From: Prochlorococcus sp. MIT 1314
GTDB lineage: Bacteria; Cyanobacteriota; Cyanobacteriia; PCC-6307; Cyanobiaceae
Reading direction: 5' to 3'
Length of the DNA: 64,000 nucleotides
NCBI RefSeq assembly: GCF_034093315.1
Contig: NZ_CP139300.1
Location: 1,612,001 to 1,676,000 of the forward strand
Part shown: in pieces, positions 55,837 to 64,000 of the stretch
Layout of the letters: every line of letters begins with the position of its first letter
How positions within the stretch are numbered: the first letter of the stretch is position 1
Translations under genes and position numbers: made by a program
The notes under the pieces: model-generated
Databases searched by the model: none
Seen by the model: only the letters and a program-made list of their open reading frames with translations
What the model was told of the DNA's origin: nothing

Positions 55837-57006
55837 TTAAATATTTTTAACTCTTTTAACCTTTAAAAGTGCATTATTTACTGCCTGTTGTTGATCTCTT
55901 TTAGTAATCCAGTGGTGATAAGTTTGAGTATGTAAACTAACCGAATGTCCCATCATTCTGGCAGCCACAGTATCAGGTAAATCATAAAAAATTGTTCTTA
56001 CTGCCCAAGCATGCCTTAGATCATAAGGTTTTATTTGTAAAGAGTAACGCTTAAACTGGTCTGTAATTTTTTTTCCAATATTTTGTAAGGTTGTAATTTT
56101 AAGGTCTCTATTAATATTTGGTAGAAGTTCTGGATTGTTACCAAGTTTTGATAATTCGAATTTTTCCACCCATTCAGGATGAAATGGCCAAACTTGATGT
56201 TCCCCAGTTTTAGTCGTAGGTAAAACTCTAATAATTTTGTCCCCCAAATTAGTAAGAGAACTTAAATCACAAAAAAATACTTCATGATTCCTTAATCCAT
56301 ATGTAGCCATCAAACCAAAAACAAATTTCCAAGACTTGTTTGGTATCGTCTCCCAAAGTTTCTCTATTAACTCGTCTTTAGGTAGATCCCTAAATCCTGC
56401 TTTGTTCAGACCATATCCTCTAGAGTTTAATTTCCAATCTTCTGGTAGTTTAATGTCCAAAAACTTAGCCAAAACACTTAAAGAAGTAGCGCATTGTTTC
56501 CTACTTCTTGTACCTTCCTTATAACTTTCAAGTGTTTTTTGAAATATATTTTCTAAATCTTCATTGTCATAATCATTATAAATATGAAGAATTCTTTTTA
56601 AATATGGCTTGTAAGAGCTTCTCCAAGTAGTTTTTCTAGTGCTGTTTAGATATTCATTTTTTCTTTCTTTAAAGAAAAATTCCTCAAATTGATTTAATCT
56701 ATTTGGAAATTCAGAATCATTTTTTATTTCCTTTTTATTAGGGTTACTTATCCAGTTAATCCAATCAAATTGATTTAATTCTAGTTGTAAATTGATTAAT
56801 TGTAATTTTTTTTTAGCTTCCTCTAATCCAGAAATATCAGCCTTTATTCCAAGAGATATTCTTTGAATTTTAAAGTTGTTTTTATCATCTTTCGAAGGTA
56901 GTGAACCTCTAATATTTAACTTCTCTCCCCTTTTCTCAATTTTAAGCTTGCTGCCTTGGGTAGCAAATTTATCATTGACATTATTAATTTCCTGAATTAC
57001 GTTCAT
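55837..57006 (-). CDS. tyrosine recombinase/integrase family protein
   Basis: The 389-residue protein has a SAM-like N-terminal core-binding region (about 100-200) and a C-terminal catalytic domain. The catalytic residues run in order: Arg239 in ATYGLRNHE, a Lys in TTKTGEHQ, Arg331 and His332 in YDLRHAW, a MGHS box, and nucleophile Tyr363 in QTYHHW. The usual first His of HxxR is Tyr328. No other phage gene, direct repeat or tRNA lies beside it, so it seems to be a resident chromosomal recombinase. hemH diverges 65 bases away. Confidence 0.85.
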   Translation of the reverse strand: MNVIQEINNVNDKFATQGSKLKIEKRGEKLNIRGSLPSKDDKNNFKIQRISLGIKADISGLEEAKKKLQLINLQLELNQFDWINWISNPNKKEIKNDSEFPNRLNQFEEFFFKERKNEYLNSTRKTTWRSSYKPYLKRILHIYNDYDNEDLENIFQKTLESYKEGTRSRKQCATSLSVLAKFLDIKLPEDWKLNSRGYGLNKAGFRDLPKDELIEKLWETIPNKSWKFVFGLMATYGLRNHEVFFCDLSSLTNLGDKIIRVLPTTKTGEHQVWPFHPEWVEKFELSKLGNNPELLPNINRDLKITTLQNIGKKITDQFKRYSLQIKPYDLRHAWAVRTIFYDLPDTVAARMMGHSVSLHTQTYHHWITKRDQQQAVNNALLKVKRVKNI

Positions 57007-57071
57007 TTATTTATATAATTGACTATATAATGACGTTTTTAAAGTTGATTTTCAATCTACATAAATATTAA

Positions 57072-58247
57072 ATGGATAAAATAGGCGTCTTACTAATGAA
57101 TTTAGGAGGGCCTGAACGTATTACCGATGTAGGCCCATTCTTATATAATCTTTTTTCTGATCCAGAGATAATCAGGACCCCTTTCCCTGCTTTTCAAAAG
57201 CCTTTGGCTTGGTTAATTAGTACGCTAAGGAGTACCACTTCACAACAAGCTTATCTTTCAATAGGCGGCGGATCACCTATCAGAAGGATAACTGAACAAC
57301 AAGCAAGAGAATTGCAGTCTAAATTAAGAGATAAAGGTTTAAATGCTACTACTTATATCGCTATGAGATATTGGCATCCTTTTACGGAATCAGCCATTGC
57401 TGATATGAAAGTAGATGATGTAGATCAAATTGTTGTTTTACCTTTGTATCCACATTTTTCAATAAGTACAAGTGGTTCAAGCTTTAGAGAGTTAAAAAAA
57501 TTAAGAGATTCTGACAATGATTTTAAGAAAATCCCAATGAGATGTGTAAGAAGTTGGTTCAGTCAACCAGGTTATTTAAAGTCAATGGTCGAATTAATTT
57601 CCGAACAAATTTCACGTTGTGAGTCACCTCCGAATGCGCATATATTTTTTACTGCTCATGGAGTTCCAAAGAGTTATGTAGAGGAAGCTGGAGATCCTTA
57701 TAAGCAACAAATTGAAGATTGTTCCTTATTGATAATAAATGAGCTTGAAAAATATTTAGGGCACAGTAATCCTTACACACTTTCTTATCAAAGTAGAGTT
57801 GGCCCTGTTGAATGGTTGAAGCCTTACACTGAAGAAGTGTTAGCTGATCTTGGAAAGTCAAAGGTTAATGATCTCATTGTTGTTCCCATAAGTTTCGTTG
57901 GAGAGCATATTGAAACATTGCAAGAAATTGATATTGAATATAAAGAAATTGCTGAAAAAGCTGGTATTAAAAACTTTCGAAGAGTAAAGGCTCTAAATAC
58001 TCATCCTACTTTTATTGATGGTCTTAGTGATTTAGTGATTTCTTGCTTGGAAGGGCCTTTAATTGATATAGAGGAGGCATCTCAGTTACCTGAAAAAGTT
58101 AAACTTTATCCCCAAGAGAAATGGCAATGGGGTTGGAATAATAGTTCAGAGGTGTGGAATGGGAGGGTTGCTATGATTGTTTTTCTGATACTTTTTGTTG
58201 AACTTATTTTAGGCTCGGGACCTTTACATAGGCTAGGAATTTTATAG
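57072..58247 (+). CDS. hemH: ferrochelatase with C-terminal Hli-type helix
   Basis: HemH inserts iron into protoporphyrin IX. The 391-residue protein has the [16 protein letters not shown] start, [44 protein letters not shown], and [18 protein letters not shown]-terminal extension carries a membrane helix with [13 protein letters not shown], a chlorophyll-binding motif like the hli gene. This fused form is characteristic of cyanobacteria and plants and links haem supply to pigment state. It is divergent from the recombinase gene. Confidence 0.96.
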   Translation: MDKIGVLLMNLGGPERITDVGPFLYNLFSDPEIIRTPFPAFQKPLAWLISTLRSTTSQQAYLSIGGGSPIRRITEQQARELQSKLRDKGLNATTYIAMRYWHPFTESAIADMKVDDVDQIVVLPLYPHFSISTSGSSFRELKKLRDSDNDFKKIPMRCVRSWFSQPGYLKSMVELISEQISRCESPPNAHIFFTAHGVPKSYVEEAGDPYKQQIEDCSLLIINELEKYLGHSNPYTLSYQSRVGPVEWLKPYTEEVLADLGKSKVNDLIVVPISFVGEHIETLQEIDIEYKEIAEKAGIKNFRRVKALNTHPTFIDGLSDLVISCLEGPLIDIEEASQLPEKVKLYPQEKWQWGWNNSSEVWNGRVAMIVFLILFVELILGSGPLHRLGIL

Positions 58248-58382
58248 TTAACAATTTTATTTATTTTTTAAATTTGAATTTTTTTTAAAGATTTTTCAAA
58301 TACTTTTCTGACATTACATTTCTAAATGAGGCAAAAGTATTTAATTAAGTTTACTATTTATATTAAATATTGAATTTCTTTA

Positions 58383-60146
58383 GTGACTCTTACTTCGAGA
58401 TCCTTGTCAAAGGATAGTTCAAAAAATGAAAATCCAGTTTGGATAAGTGGTGCAGATGCACTAATGGATTCTCTAAAAATTCACGGTGTAAAGGTCATAT
58501 TTGGATATCCTGGAGGAGCCATACTTCCAATATATGATGCGGTTCATAAGGCAGAACAAGATGGTTGGTTAAAGCATTATATGGTTAGACATGAACAAGG
58601 AGGTTCTCATGCGGCTGATGGATATGCTAGATCTACTGGTGAGGTAGGAGTATGTTTTGGGACCTCAGGTCCAGGTGCAACAAATTTGGTAACTGGAATT
58701 GCAACTGCTCAAATGGATTCAGTTCCTCTAGTAGTAGTTACAGGTCAAGTTCCAAGACCTGCTATTGGTACAGATGCTTTTCAAGAAACTGATATTTTTG
58801 GTATTACTTTACCAATAGTTAAACATTCATGGGTAATAAGAGATCCTTCAGACATCGCGAAAGTAGTTTCAGAAGCTTTTTTTATAAGCTCTTCTGGAAG
58901 ACCTGGCCCTGTTTTAATTGATATACCCAAGGATGTAGGTCAAGAATTCTTTCATTACCAAAGAGTTTTGCCTGGTGAGATTATTCCTAAGGGATTCAAA
59001 AGAAATGGAGATATTAATGATTGTGATATTAAGAAAGCTATTAAATTAATAGAAAAGTCTGAAAGACCTCTCCTCTACGTAGGAGGTGGGGCAATATCTT
59101 CAGGAGCTCATGATGAAATAAGAACTTTGGCGAAGAATTACCAAATACCAGTTACTACGACCTTAATGGGGAAAGGTGCTTTTGATGAAAAAGATAATTT
59201 ATCTGTTGGGATGTTAGGAATGCACGGAACTGCTTACGCAAACTTTGCAGTCACGGAATGTGATCTTTTAATAGCTATTGGAGCAAGATTTGATGATAGG
59301 GTGACTGGGAAATTAGATACTTTTGCACCTAATGCAAAGGTTATTCATGTAGATATTGACCCAGCAGAAGTCAATAAAAATAGACGTGTAGATGTTGCAA
59401 TAGTCTCTGATGTTTCAAAAGCTGTTCGCAAAATTAATGAAAATTTTATTGATAACAAATTTTCTTCTCGGACGAAGAATTGGTTAGAAAAAATTGATTT
59501 TTGGAAAAATAAACATCCTTTATATGCCCCACCGGAAGAAGGCGAAATTTATCCTCAAGAAGTTCTTTTGAAAGTTAGGGAACTTACCCCAGAAGCTTAT
59601 GTTACTACTGATGTAGGTCAACATCAGATGTGGGCGGCTCAATATCTTAGGAATTCTCCAAGAAAATGGATTAGTAGTGCAGGATTAGGAACTATGGGTT
59701 TTGGATTGCCAGCAGCAATTGGAGTGAAGGCGGCCTTACCTAATTCAGATGTAATTTGCATAGCAGGAGATGCAAGCGTCTTAATGAATATTCAAGAATT
59801 AGGAACTTTATCTCAATATGGTTTAAAGGTTAAATTGATAATCATAAATAATCGCTGGCAAGGGATGGTAAGACAATGGCAGGAAAGTTTTTACAATGAA
59901 AGGTATTCCTCCTCTGATATGAGTTGCGGAGAACCTGATTTTGTAAAACTTGCTGAGTCTTTTGGAGTAAAAGGGTACTTAATAACAGATAGAGATCAAT
60001 TACAGAACGAATTACAACATGCGCTAGATTATGATGGCCCAGCCTTGATTAATATTCTTGTCAGGAGGGGTGAAAATTGCTACCCAATGGTACCACCGGG
60101 AAAAAGTAACGCTCAAATGGTTGGATATGTTAATTGTGAAGAATAA
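58383..60146 (+). CDS. ilvB: acetolactate synthase large subunit
   Basis: IlvB (acetohydroxyacid synthase) starts branched-chain amino-acid synthesis using thiamine diphosphate and FAD. The 587-residue protein has [41 protein letters not shown] in part ([19 protein letters not shown]), [20 protein letters not shown] in part, the FAD region, and the ThDP motif [20 protein letters not shown] through [12 protein letters not shown]. The start is GTG at 58383. The regulatory small subunit (ilvN) is not in the window. The 135 bases upstream are AT-rich with no clear attenuator. Confidence 0.96.
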   Translation: MTLTSRSLSKDSSKNENPVWISGADALMDSLKIHGVKVIFGYPGGAILPIYDAVHKAEQDGWLKHYMVRHEQGGSHAADGYARSTGEVGVCFGTSGPGATNLVTGIATAQMDSVPLVVVTGQVPRPAIGTDAFQETDIFGITLPIVKHSWVIRDPSDIAKVVSEAFFISSSGRPGPVLIDIPKDVGQEFFHYQRVLPGEIIPKGFKRNGDINDCDIKKAIKLIEKSERPLLYVGGGAISSGAHDEIRTLAKNYQIPVTTTLMGKGAFDEKDNLSVGMLGMHGTAYANFAVTECDLLIAIGARFDDRVTGKLDTFAPNAKVIHVDIDPAEVNKNRRVDVAIVSDVSKAVRKINENFIDNKFSSRTKNWLEKIDFWKNKHPLYAPPEEGEIYPQEVLLKVRELTPEAYVTTDVGQHQMWAAQYLRNSPRKWISSAGLGTMGFGLPAAIGVKAALPNSDVICIAGDASVLMNIQELGTLSQYGLKVKLIIINNRWQGMVRQWQESFYNERYSSSDMSCGEPDFVKLAESFGVKGYLITDRDQLQNELQHALDYDGPALINILVRRGENCYPMVPPGKSNAQMVGYVNCEE

Positions 60147-60213
60147 TTCTTTATAATTAATTCATTACAAACGTAAACTTTCTAAGTAAAATTAAAATTT
60201 AAATATTTCTGAC

Positions 60214-60564
60214 TTGAAAAAATTATCAAAAATATTAATAATTTTATGTTTGATTGTTTTAAATCCTCTAGTGGTTAACTCGGCTGAAATTCTTCAAATC
60301 AAAAGTTCAAATATTGTTTTGGTGGGCGATCAAAATAGGAATCTAACAATAAGGTTATTTTGTGTAGATGTAAATGAAAATGATGAGCTTGAAGCCTCTA
60401 ACATACTTAAGAATGAATTTCCAAGAGGAAGCAAGGTTAAAATAAAACCTTTTGGATTCAAAAATGATGTTTTGTTAGCCAAAGTTTTTGATATTAAAGG
60501 TACTAAGGAAATGACCGATTTATTAGTTGCTAAGGCATTAACAAACGCAAATTGTCCAAATTAA
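60214..60564 (+). CDS. secreted SNase-like protein lacking catalytic residues
   Basis: The 116-residue protein has a signal peptide (LIILCLIVLNPLVVNSA) and a short domain with NLTIRLFCVDV, SNILKNEFPRGSKVKIKPFG, VLLAKVFDIKG and LLVAKALTN. The order resembles a staphylococcal nuclease-like beta-barrel, but the second and third catalytic residues appear missing (no Glu after the first Arg-containing strand in the usual place, no Arg before the LAKV strand). The assignment is tentative. The start is TTG at 60214; it ends 6 bases from the pgeF stop. Confidence 0.6.
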   Translation: MKKLSKILIILCLIVLNPLVVNSAEILQIKSSNIVLVGDQNRNLTIRLFCVDVNENDELEASNILKNEFPRGSKVKIKPFGFKNDVLLAKVFDIKGTKEMTDLLVAKALTNANCPN

Positions 60565-60570
60565 GTATCT

Positions 60571-61347
60571 CTATGAGCAAATAAAATTCCATTGTCTTGA
60601 GAATGTTTTGCTCTTTCTCCAGGAATTAAATTCATTTTTTAATTCATATGTGCATAAATTTGAGATGTCGATATTTTTATTAGGAATACTCTCTTTCAAA
60701 AGTTGCAAATGGGCATATCTTTTAAGATCTAGTTGATTTAATGTTTTCTCTTTAAAGGTATTTAAATCATTGTTACTTGAATTGATTGGTAATGCTTTTA
60801 TTTCAGCCATTCTACAAAATTCTTTGTACGTCTTTGTATCAACTAGATAATGTTTCTTCGATATCGCTGGCCCTATTGCCACCAGTAAGTTTTCTCTAGA
60901 AGTCCCTAAATTATCGAAAATTTTAACCAAATTTTTTATTATTTTTTTTTCTAAGCCTTTTCTTCCACAATGCAAGGCTGCTACCTTTCTTGTCCTTTTA
61001 TCTGCAAAAAATATTGGCATGCAATCAGCTGTGTAAACCCACAAGTTTTGATTGCAATTATCACTAACAAGGCCATCTGCATCAACCTTACTCCCTTTTG
61101 GGGAATGTGATCCAAAGACTATCACATTACTGTGAATTTGATTGGAAAAACAATTTATGCAATTTTTATTAAAGTGATTTCCTAATAGTTGAAGAAATTT
61201 CTCAGAGCTTGACTTCGTAAAGTATGCATGTGGGAATTCATATTGACAAAGAATAGGAGATGCATAGTACTCAAATTTTATGTTTTGAATAAAAATTTCA
61301 GTTTTTGAGAAATATATTTCTTTGTAAGGAATAGTTCCAGCTTCCAA
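60571..61347 (-). CDS. pgeF: peptidoglycan editing factor PgeF (YfiH/DUF152)
   Basis: PgeF-type copper/zinc-fold proteins clear wrongly made peptidoglycan precursors; older notes call them laccase domain proteins. The 258-residue protein has NQIHSNVIVF, DADGLVSDN, YTADCMPIFFAD (metal Cys), VAALHCGRKGLEKK (His, with CGRKG in place of AGWRG) and IGPAISKKHYLVD. The start looks like TTG at 61347, 7 bases after the Tab2 stop on the minus strand, so both may share an operon. Confidence 0.85.
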   Translation of the reverse strand: MEAGTIPYKEIYFSKTEIFIQNIKFEYYASPILCQYEFPHAYFTKSSSEKFLQLLGNHFNKNCINCFSNQIHSNVIVFGSHSPKGSKVDADGLVSDNCNQNLWVYTADCMPIFFADKRTRKVAALHCGRKGLEKKIIKNLVKIFDNLGTSRENLLVAIGPAISKKHYLVDTKTYKEFCRMAEIKALPINSSNNDLNTFKEKTLNQLDLKRYAHLQLLKESIPNKNIDISNLCTYELKNEFNSWRKSKTFSRQWNFICS

Positions 61348-61354
61348 TCTAAAT

Positions 61355-62260
61355 TTATGAAATTAATTCAATATCTCTTAAGATCCAGAATCCTGCAAAT
61401 TTTTCGATGTATGGCGTTGACTGTATCGAAATAAATTGATATCCAAAAGAATTTTTTTTATTTTCTAAAAACTTTGTTCTTAAAATATCTGCATCTTTTT
61501 CTGGCAAATCTGTTACTAGCCACTTATCATTTTCTGAAGCTTCAAGTATGAGTTGGTTCTTATCAATAGTTAATTTAATAGGTTCTAAACAACTGAACCA
61601 CGCAGAAAGCGCTAGAGATCTATCTTTGCTAAAAAGTCGTAATCCCGGAACTAATTCACTACTATTTATTGTTTGTTGAATTGGAAAAATATCTCCAAAT
61701 TCAATAGGCCAATTTTGTGCAGATTTTAATTCCCCAATAGATATTTCTGAGATAGTTAAAGCATCACCTCTAACTGCTTCTGGTAAAGGTTTAGGTGGGT
61801 TTTCCATTGTAGAAGTAAAAGTAGGAGCTAGTACACCTCTTACATAACCTTTTTCCTTTGGATAAATCTCTTTTTCGAGAAATTCGATTCTATCGAACAA
61901 ATTATATGTTCTTCTACTCACAAGAGCCTCAATTTTGATTGCTTCCAAGGACTTCTTTATGATGGATTTCATTGATGATCTCCAGAACCGAACGATTGAG
62001 GGCTTCGCCCACCCTTCTTTTTTTGCATCATTAAGTGCTTCATTAAGTGCATTTGTGAGCCATATCGAATTAACTTCATTGGCAGGGCATTTTTTATTCC
62101 AAAGAAAAATATCTTCTGTCTTAAAACTTTTTGTAGAGCAAATAATTAACTCCCATCTTTTTTTTCCGTTTGATTCAACAATTGGTCTTGAATAAAAGTC
62201 TAATTCCCAATCTGAAATTTTTAATTCTAGACTCGGGTCGGTTTTTTTATTGATATTCAT
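61355..62260 (-). CDS. Tab2/Atab2-family RNA-binding protein
   Basis: The 301-residue protein fits the Tab2 (DUF1092) family. In algae and plants it promotes psaB translation and light-dependent photosystem assembly. Visible parts are SDWELDFYSRPIV, KRWELIICS, SIVRFWRSSM, and VLAPTFTSTMENPPKPLPEAVRGDAL in part (PPKPLPEAVRGDALTISE), plus the C-terminal GYQFISIQSTPYIEKFAGFWILRDIEL in part. It starts by ATGA overlap with the S1 gene, suggesting a shared function in translation of photosystem mRNAs. Confidence 0.87.
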   Translation of the reverse strand: MNINKKTDPSLELKISDWELDFYSRPIVESNGKKRWELIICSTKSFKTEDIFLWNKKCPANEVNSIWLTNALNEALNDAKKEGWAKPSIVRFWRSSMKSIIKKSLEAIKIEALVSRRTYNLFDRIEFLEKEIYPKEKGYVRGVLAPTFTSTMENPPKPLPEAVRGDALTISEISIGELKSAQNWPIEFGDIFPIQQTINSSELVPGLRLFSKDRSLALSAWFSCLEPIKLTIDKNQLILEASENDKWLVTDLPEKDADILRTKFLENKKNSFGYQFISIQSTPYIEKFAGFWILRDIELIS

Positions 62261-63459
62261 TTCTCTTGTTCTTTTTTGTCGAAGAGTGTTTTAGTTTTTA
62301 GTGCTCTTTCTGCCGCTTCTTTCATAACTTTTTCTTTATCAATAATTAATTCTCCTGCAGAGTTCTCTAAAAGTGCTGTATTTAAACCAATACGCCCTTT
62401 TTCAAGATCGATTTCTGAAATTATAGCTTTTATAGTTTCTCCTTCTCTAAAAATTTCTCGCAAAGTACGAATCGATCCATTTGTTATTGAGGATTGATGA
62501 AGAAGTCCACTAGCTCCTCCTAAATCAACAAAAAAGCCATATTGTTTTACCGCTAAAACTTCTCCTTCAATTAATTGACCCAATTTTAAACTTGTAAGTT
62601 TAGAGACTAACAATGCCTTTTTTTCAGAGAGAACTAATTTCCTAGATTCTGGATTCACCTCTAGAAAAGCTACTTTTAAATTTTTACCAACAAAAGATTG
62701 ATGATCTTGTCCATCTTCAAGTTGGGATCTTGGGATGAATCCTCTTAATCCATCTACATCGCACGTTAGCCCACCTCTATTATATCCATTAATTTGGACG
62801 TCAATTAATTCTCCATTTTTTGCAAAACTTGAAACTTTCTCCCAACTTTGCCTAAGAATTAATGCTCGCGCACTTACTGTTACCATCCCATCAGCATTTT
62901 GTTCTTTGATAACCAAAACTTCCATTTCAAGGCCTATAGAATATTTTTCCTTGAAATTTGTTATGACACCCAATCCACATTCTTTTTTTGGCATAAAACC
63001 TGGGGCTTTTCCTCCAATGTCAACGTATAGACCATCACTTTCAATTGCTATAACTTTCCCTGAAATCGTCTCTCCAGTTGCACCAATTGGCTCATTTGCA
63101 TTTAAAGCCTCCAGAAAGGCACTCTCATCAAAATCGAATTCATCAACTGTTCTTTCTAATTGGAAATTTGTGTTTTGTTCCGAAAAATTAAAAGGTCTTT
63201 TTAAATCTTGCTGAGAACTATCTAAAAATTTAAGGTTTTCATTGTCGTTTTCACTTTCTATTGATGATTTACCTTTGATTATTTGAGGTTTAATTGCGAT
63301 ATTTTGGTCTCTAATTTCTTCTTGAAAATTGGGGCCTTCATTCTGTATCTTTTGAGTATCTTTCTTGCTAATGTGAAGAACCTGAAGAGGTTTCTTTAAA
63401 TCTTTTTTATTGCCCTTTGGCTGGTTATTATTTTGGGCATTTTTATCACTGACTCTCAT
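62257..63459 (-). CDS. ribosomal protein S1-like protein with three S1 domains
   Basis: The 400-residue protein has a low-complexity, charged N-terminus (to about residue 130), then three S1/OB domains: GETISGKVIAIESDGLYVDIGGKAPGF in part (GKVIAIESDGLYVDIGGKAPG), DVQINGYNRGGLTCDVDGLRGFIPRSQ in part (YNRGGLTCDVDGLRGFIP) and GQLIEGEVLAVKQYGFFVDLGGASGLLH in part (VKQYGFFVDLGGASGLL). A lysine-rich tail follows. Cyanobacteria have more than one S1-like protein; this could be the secondary rps1b. It is translationally coupled to the Tab2 gene and diverges from the creatininase gene. Confidence 0.88.
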   Translation of the reverse strand: MRVSDKNAQNNNQPKGNKKDLKKPLQVLHISKKDTQKIQNEGPNFQEEIRDQNIAIKPQIIKGKSSIESENDNENLKFLDSSQQDLKRPFNFSEQNTNFQLERTVDEFDFDESAFLEALNANEPIGATGETISGKVIAIESDGLYVDIGGKAPGFMPKKECGLGVITNFKEKYSIGLEMEVLVIKEQNADGMVTVSARALILRQSWEKVSSFAKNGELIDVQINGYNRGGLTCDVDGLRGFIPRSQLEDGQDHQSFVGKNLKVAFLEVNPESRKLVLSEKKALLVSKLTSLKLGQLIEGEVLAVKQYGFFVDLGGASGLLHQSSITNGSIRTLREIFREGETIKAIISEIDLEKGRIGLNTALLENSAGELIIDKEKVMKEAAERALKTKTLFDKKEQEK

Positions 63460-63525
63460 CGTAGGTAAAATAAGAATAATTTATTATTAACATACTCTAA
63501 ATGTTAGTACTCAAAACTAAAATTA

Positions 63526-64000
63526 ATGAACTTTAAACCAATACCTAATAAATTTGAATATTTAAATTGGCCAGAAATTGAGAGTATTTCAAAAGATAAA
63601 AGATCAACAGTGATTTGGCCATTCGGTGCAGTTGAGCAACATGGACCTCATTTGCCTCTCGCTACAGATAGTATTTTTGTTGAAGAAATCATTTGCGAAG
63701 TTTTTAAATTAATCTCTCCCGATATTCCATTAAAAAAACTTCCAACTCAATATTTTGGGTTTTCTCCAGAACATAAGGGTTTCTCTGGGACAATTTCCCT
63801 TTCCTCAAATTTAATAACCTCAATGATTAAAGAAGTTGGAGGTCAATTATCTGATATGGGTTTTAAAAGACTGATATTGATTAATGGACATGGAGGTCAA
63901 ATCTCACTACTAAATACAGCGGCAAGAGAACTAAGAAGTTTTGCCCCTAGGATGGCAGTTTTTCCTTGTTTTATGTGGAGTGGTGTTACTGGATTAAGTA
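63526..64000 (+). CDS. creatininase-family amidohydrolase, N-terminal fragment
   Basis: The plus strand opens at ATG 63526 and stays open to the window edge (about 158 residues). It reads VIWPFGAVEQHGPHLPLATDS with metal ligands Glu, His and Asp, then GFSPEHKGFSGTISL and LILINGHGGQIS, the family's three metal-binding segments. Creatininase-family members include creatinine amidohydrolase and enzymes of formamide-linked cofactor pathways (MftE, FAPy deformylase). The function here is undecided. The gene continues beyond the window. Confidence 0.85.
   Translation, partial: MNFKPIPNKFEYLNWPEIESISKDKRSTVIWPFGAVEQHGPHLPLATDSIFVEEIICEVFKLISPDIPLKKLPTQYFGFSPEHKGFSGTISLSSNLITSMIKEVGGQLSDMGFKRLILINGHGGQISLLNTAARELRSFAPRMAVFPCFMWSGVTGLS

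Noticed and set aside
62735..63214. 159-residue plus-strand open frame inside the S1 gene
   Set aside because: It lies wholly antisense to a well-supported S1-domain gene, shows no domain pattern and has Ser/Pro-rich shadow composition.

Overview
The window looks like a piece of the chromosome of a high-light-adapted Prochlorococcus, or a very close relative. It is AT-rich and tightly packed. Cyanobacterial photosynthesis genes (petA, petC, psaF, psaJ, psb27, hli, a ferrochelatase with an Hli tail) sit beside cyanobacterium-only families (DUF3067, DUF2854, DUF3153, Tab2, and the Prochlorococcus/Synechococcus hyper-conserved small protein). There is no rRNA operon, prophage, insertion sequence or CRISPR array. 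Only one stretch longer than 300 bases, between rpoD and priA, lacks a gene.

Layout. 1-9 kb: a minus-strand run petC-petA-lgt-cobM leading to a truncated RodZ-like HTH gene, then tatC, an RqcH/NFACT protein, gmk, psaJ-psaF, tsaD and hli. 9-18 kb: a CPA1 antiporter, then a minus-strand translation cluster (rplS, tRNA-Trp, hyper-conserved Tudor-like protein, tRNA-Asp, gltX), map, an SDR, a BioD-like/DRTGG protein, a SLOG-like protein, a YajQ family protein and an SPFH protein. 18-32 kb: hemL, exonuclease III, a LarC homologue, an iron-type ABC permease, a histidine-rich COG0523 GTPase, a pterin dehydratase, a YjbQ family protein, an M32 peptidase, an intact inorganic pyrophosphatase, hemC and rpoD. 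32-44 kb: priA, a TPR-DUF3153 protein, argB, an SSB-like protein, cobK, cutA, an adenosine-kinase-like PfkB protein, purA, psb27 and proS. 44-57 kb: a small HTH gene, a tight run (small membrane protein, defective-looking pyrophosphatase, ArsC/Spx-like protein, lepB), a double-domain histidine phosphatase, a CPBP protease, an FtsL-like protein with ftsI, transaldolase, pyrH-frr-geranylgeranyl reductase, cobO and a chromosomal tyrosine recombinase. 57-64 kb: hemH, ilvB, a degenerate SNase-like secreted protein, pgeF, a coupled S1-Tab2 pair and the start of a creatininase-family gene.

How the genes fit together. Tetrapyrrole supply is spread along the window: hemL and hemC (early), hemH (haem), and cobM, cobK and cobO (cobalamin). 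Rieske PetC carries a twin-arginine-type N-terminus and tatC lies about 0.4 kb away, consistent with Tat export of the cytochrome b6f Rieske protein. Photosystem I assembly has psaF/psaJ and a Tab2-type translation factor. The S1, RqcH, rplS, gltX, proS, frr, map and tsaD genes make translation the commonest theme.

The most interesting points are the second pyrophosphatase that has lost two catalytic residues while an intact one lies 15 kb away, an FtsL-like candidate coupled to ftsI, six near-identical 21-bp repeats encoding a metal-binding histidine stretch, the hyper-conserved protein embedded among translation genes, and a tyrosine recombinase with no visible mobile element. Start codons were checked on the DNA; many genes appear to use TTG. 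Family assignments come from recognising motifs by eye, with no database search.
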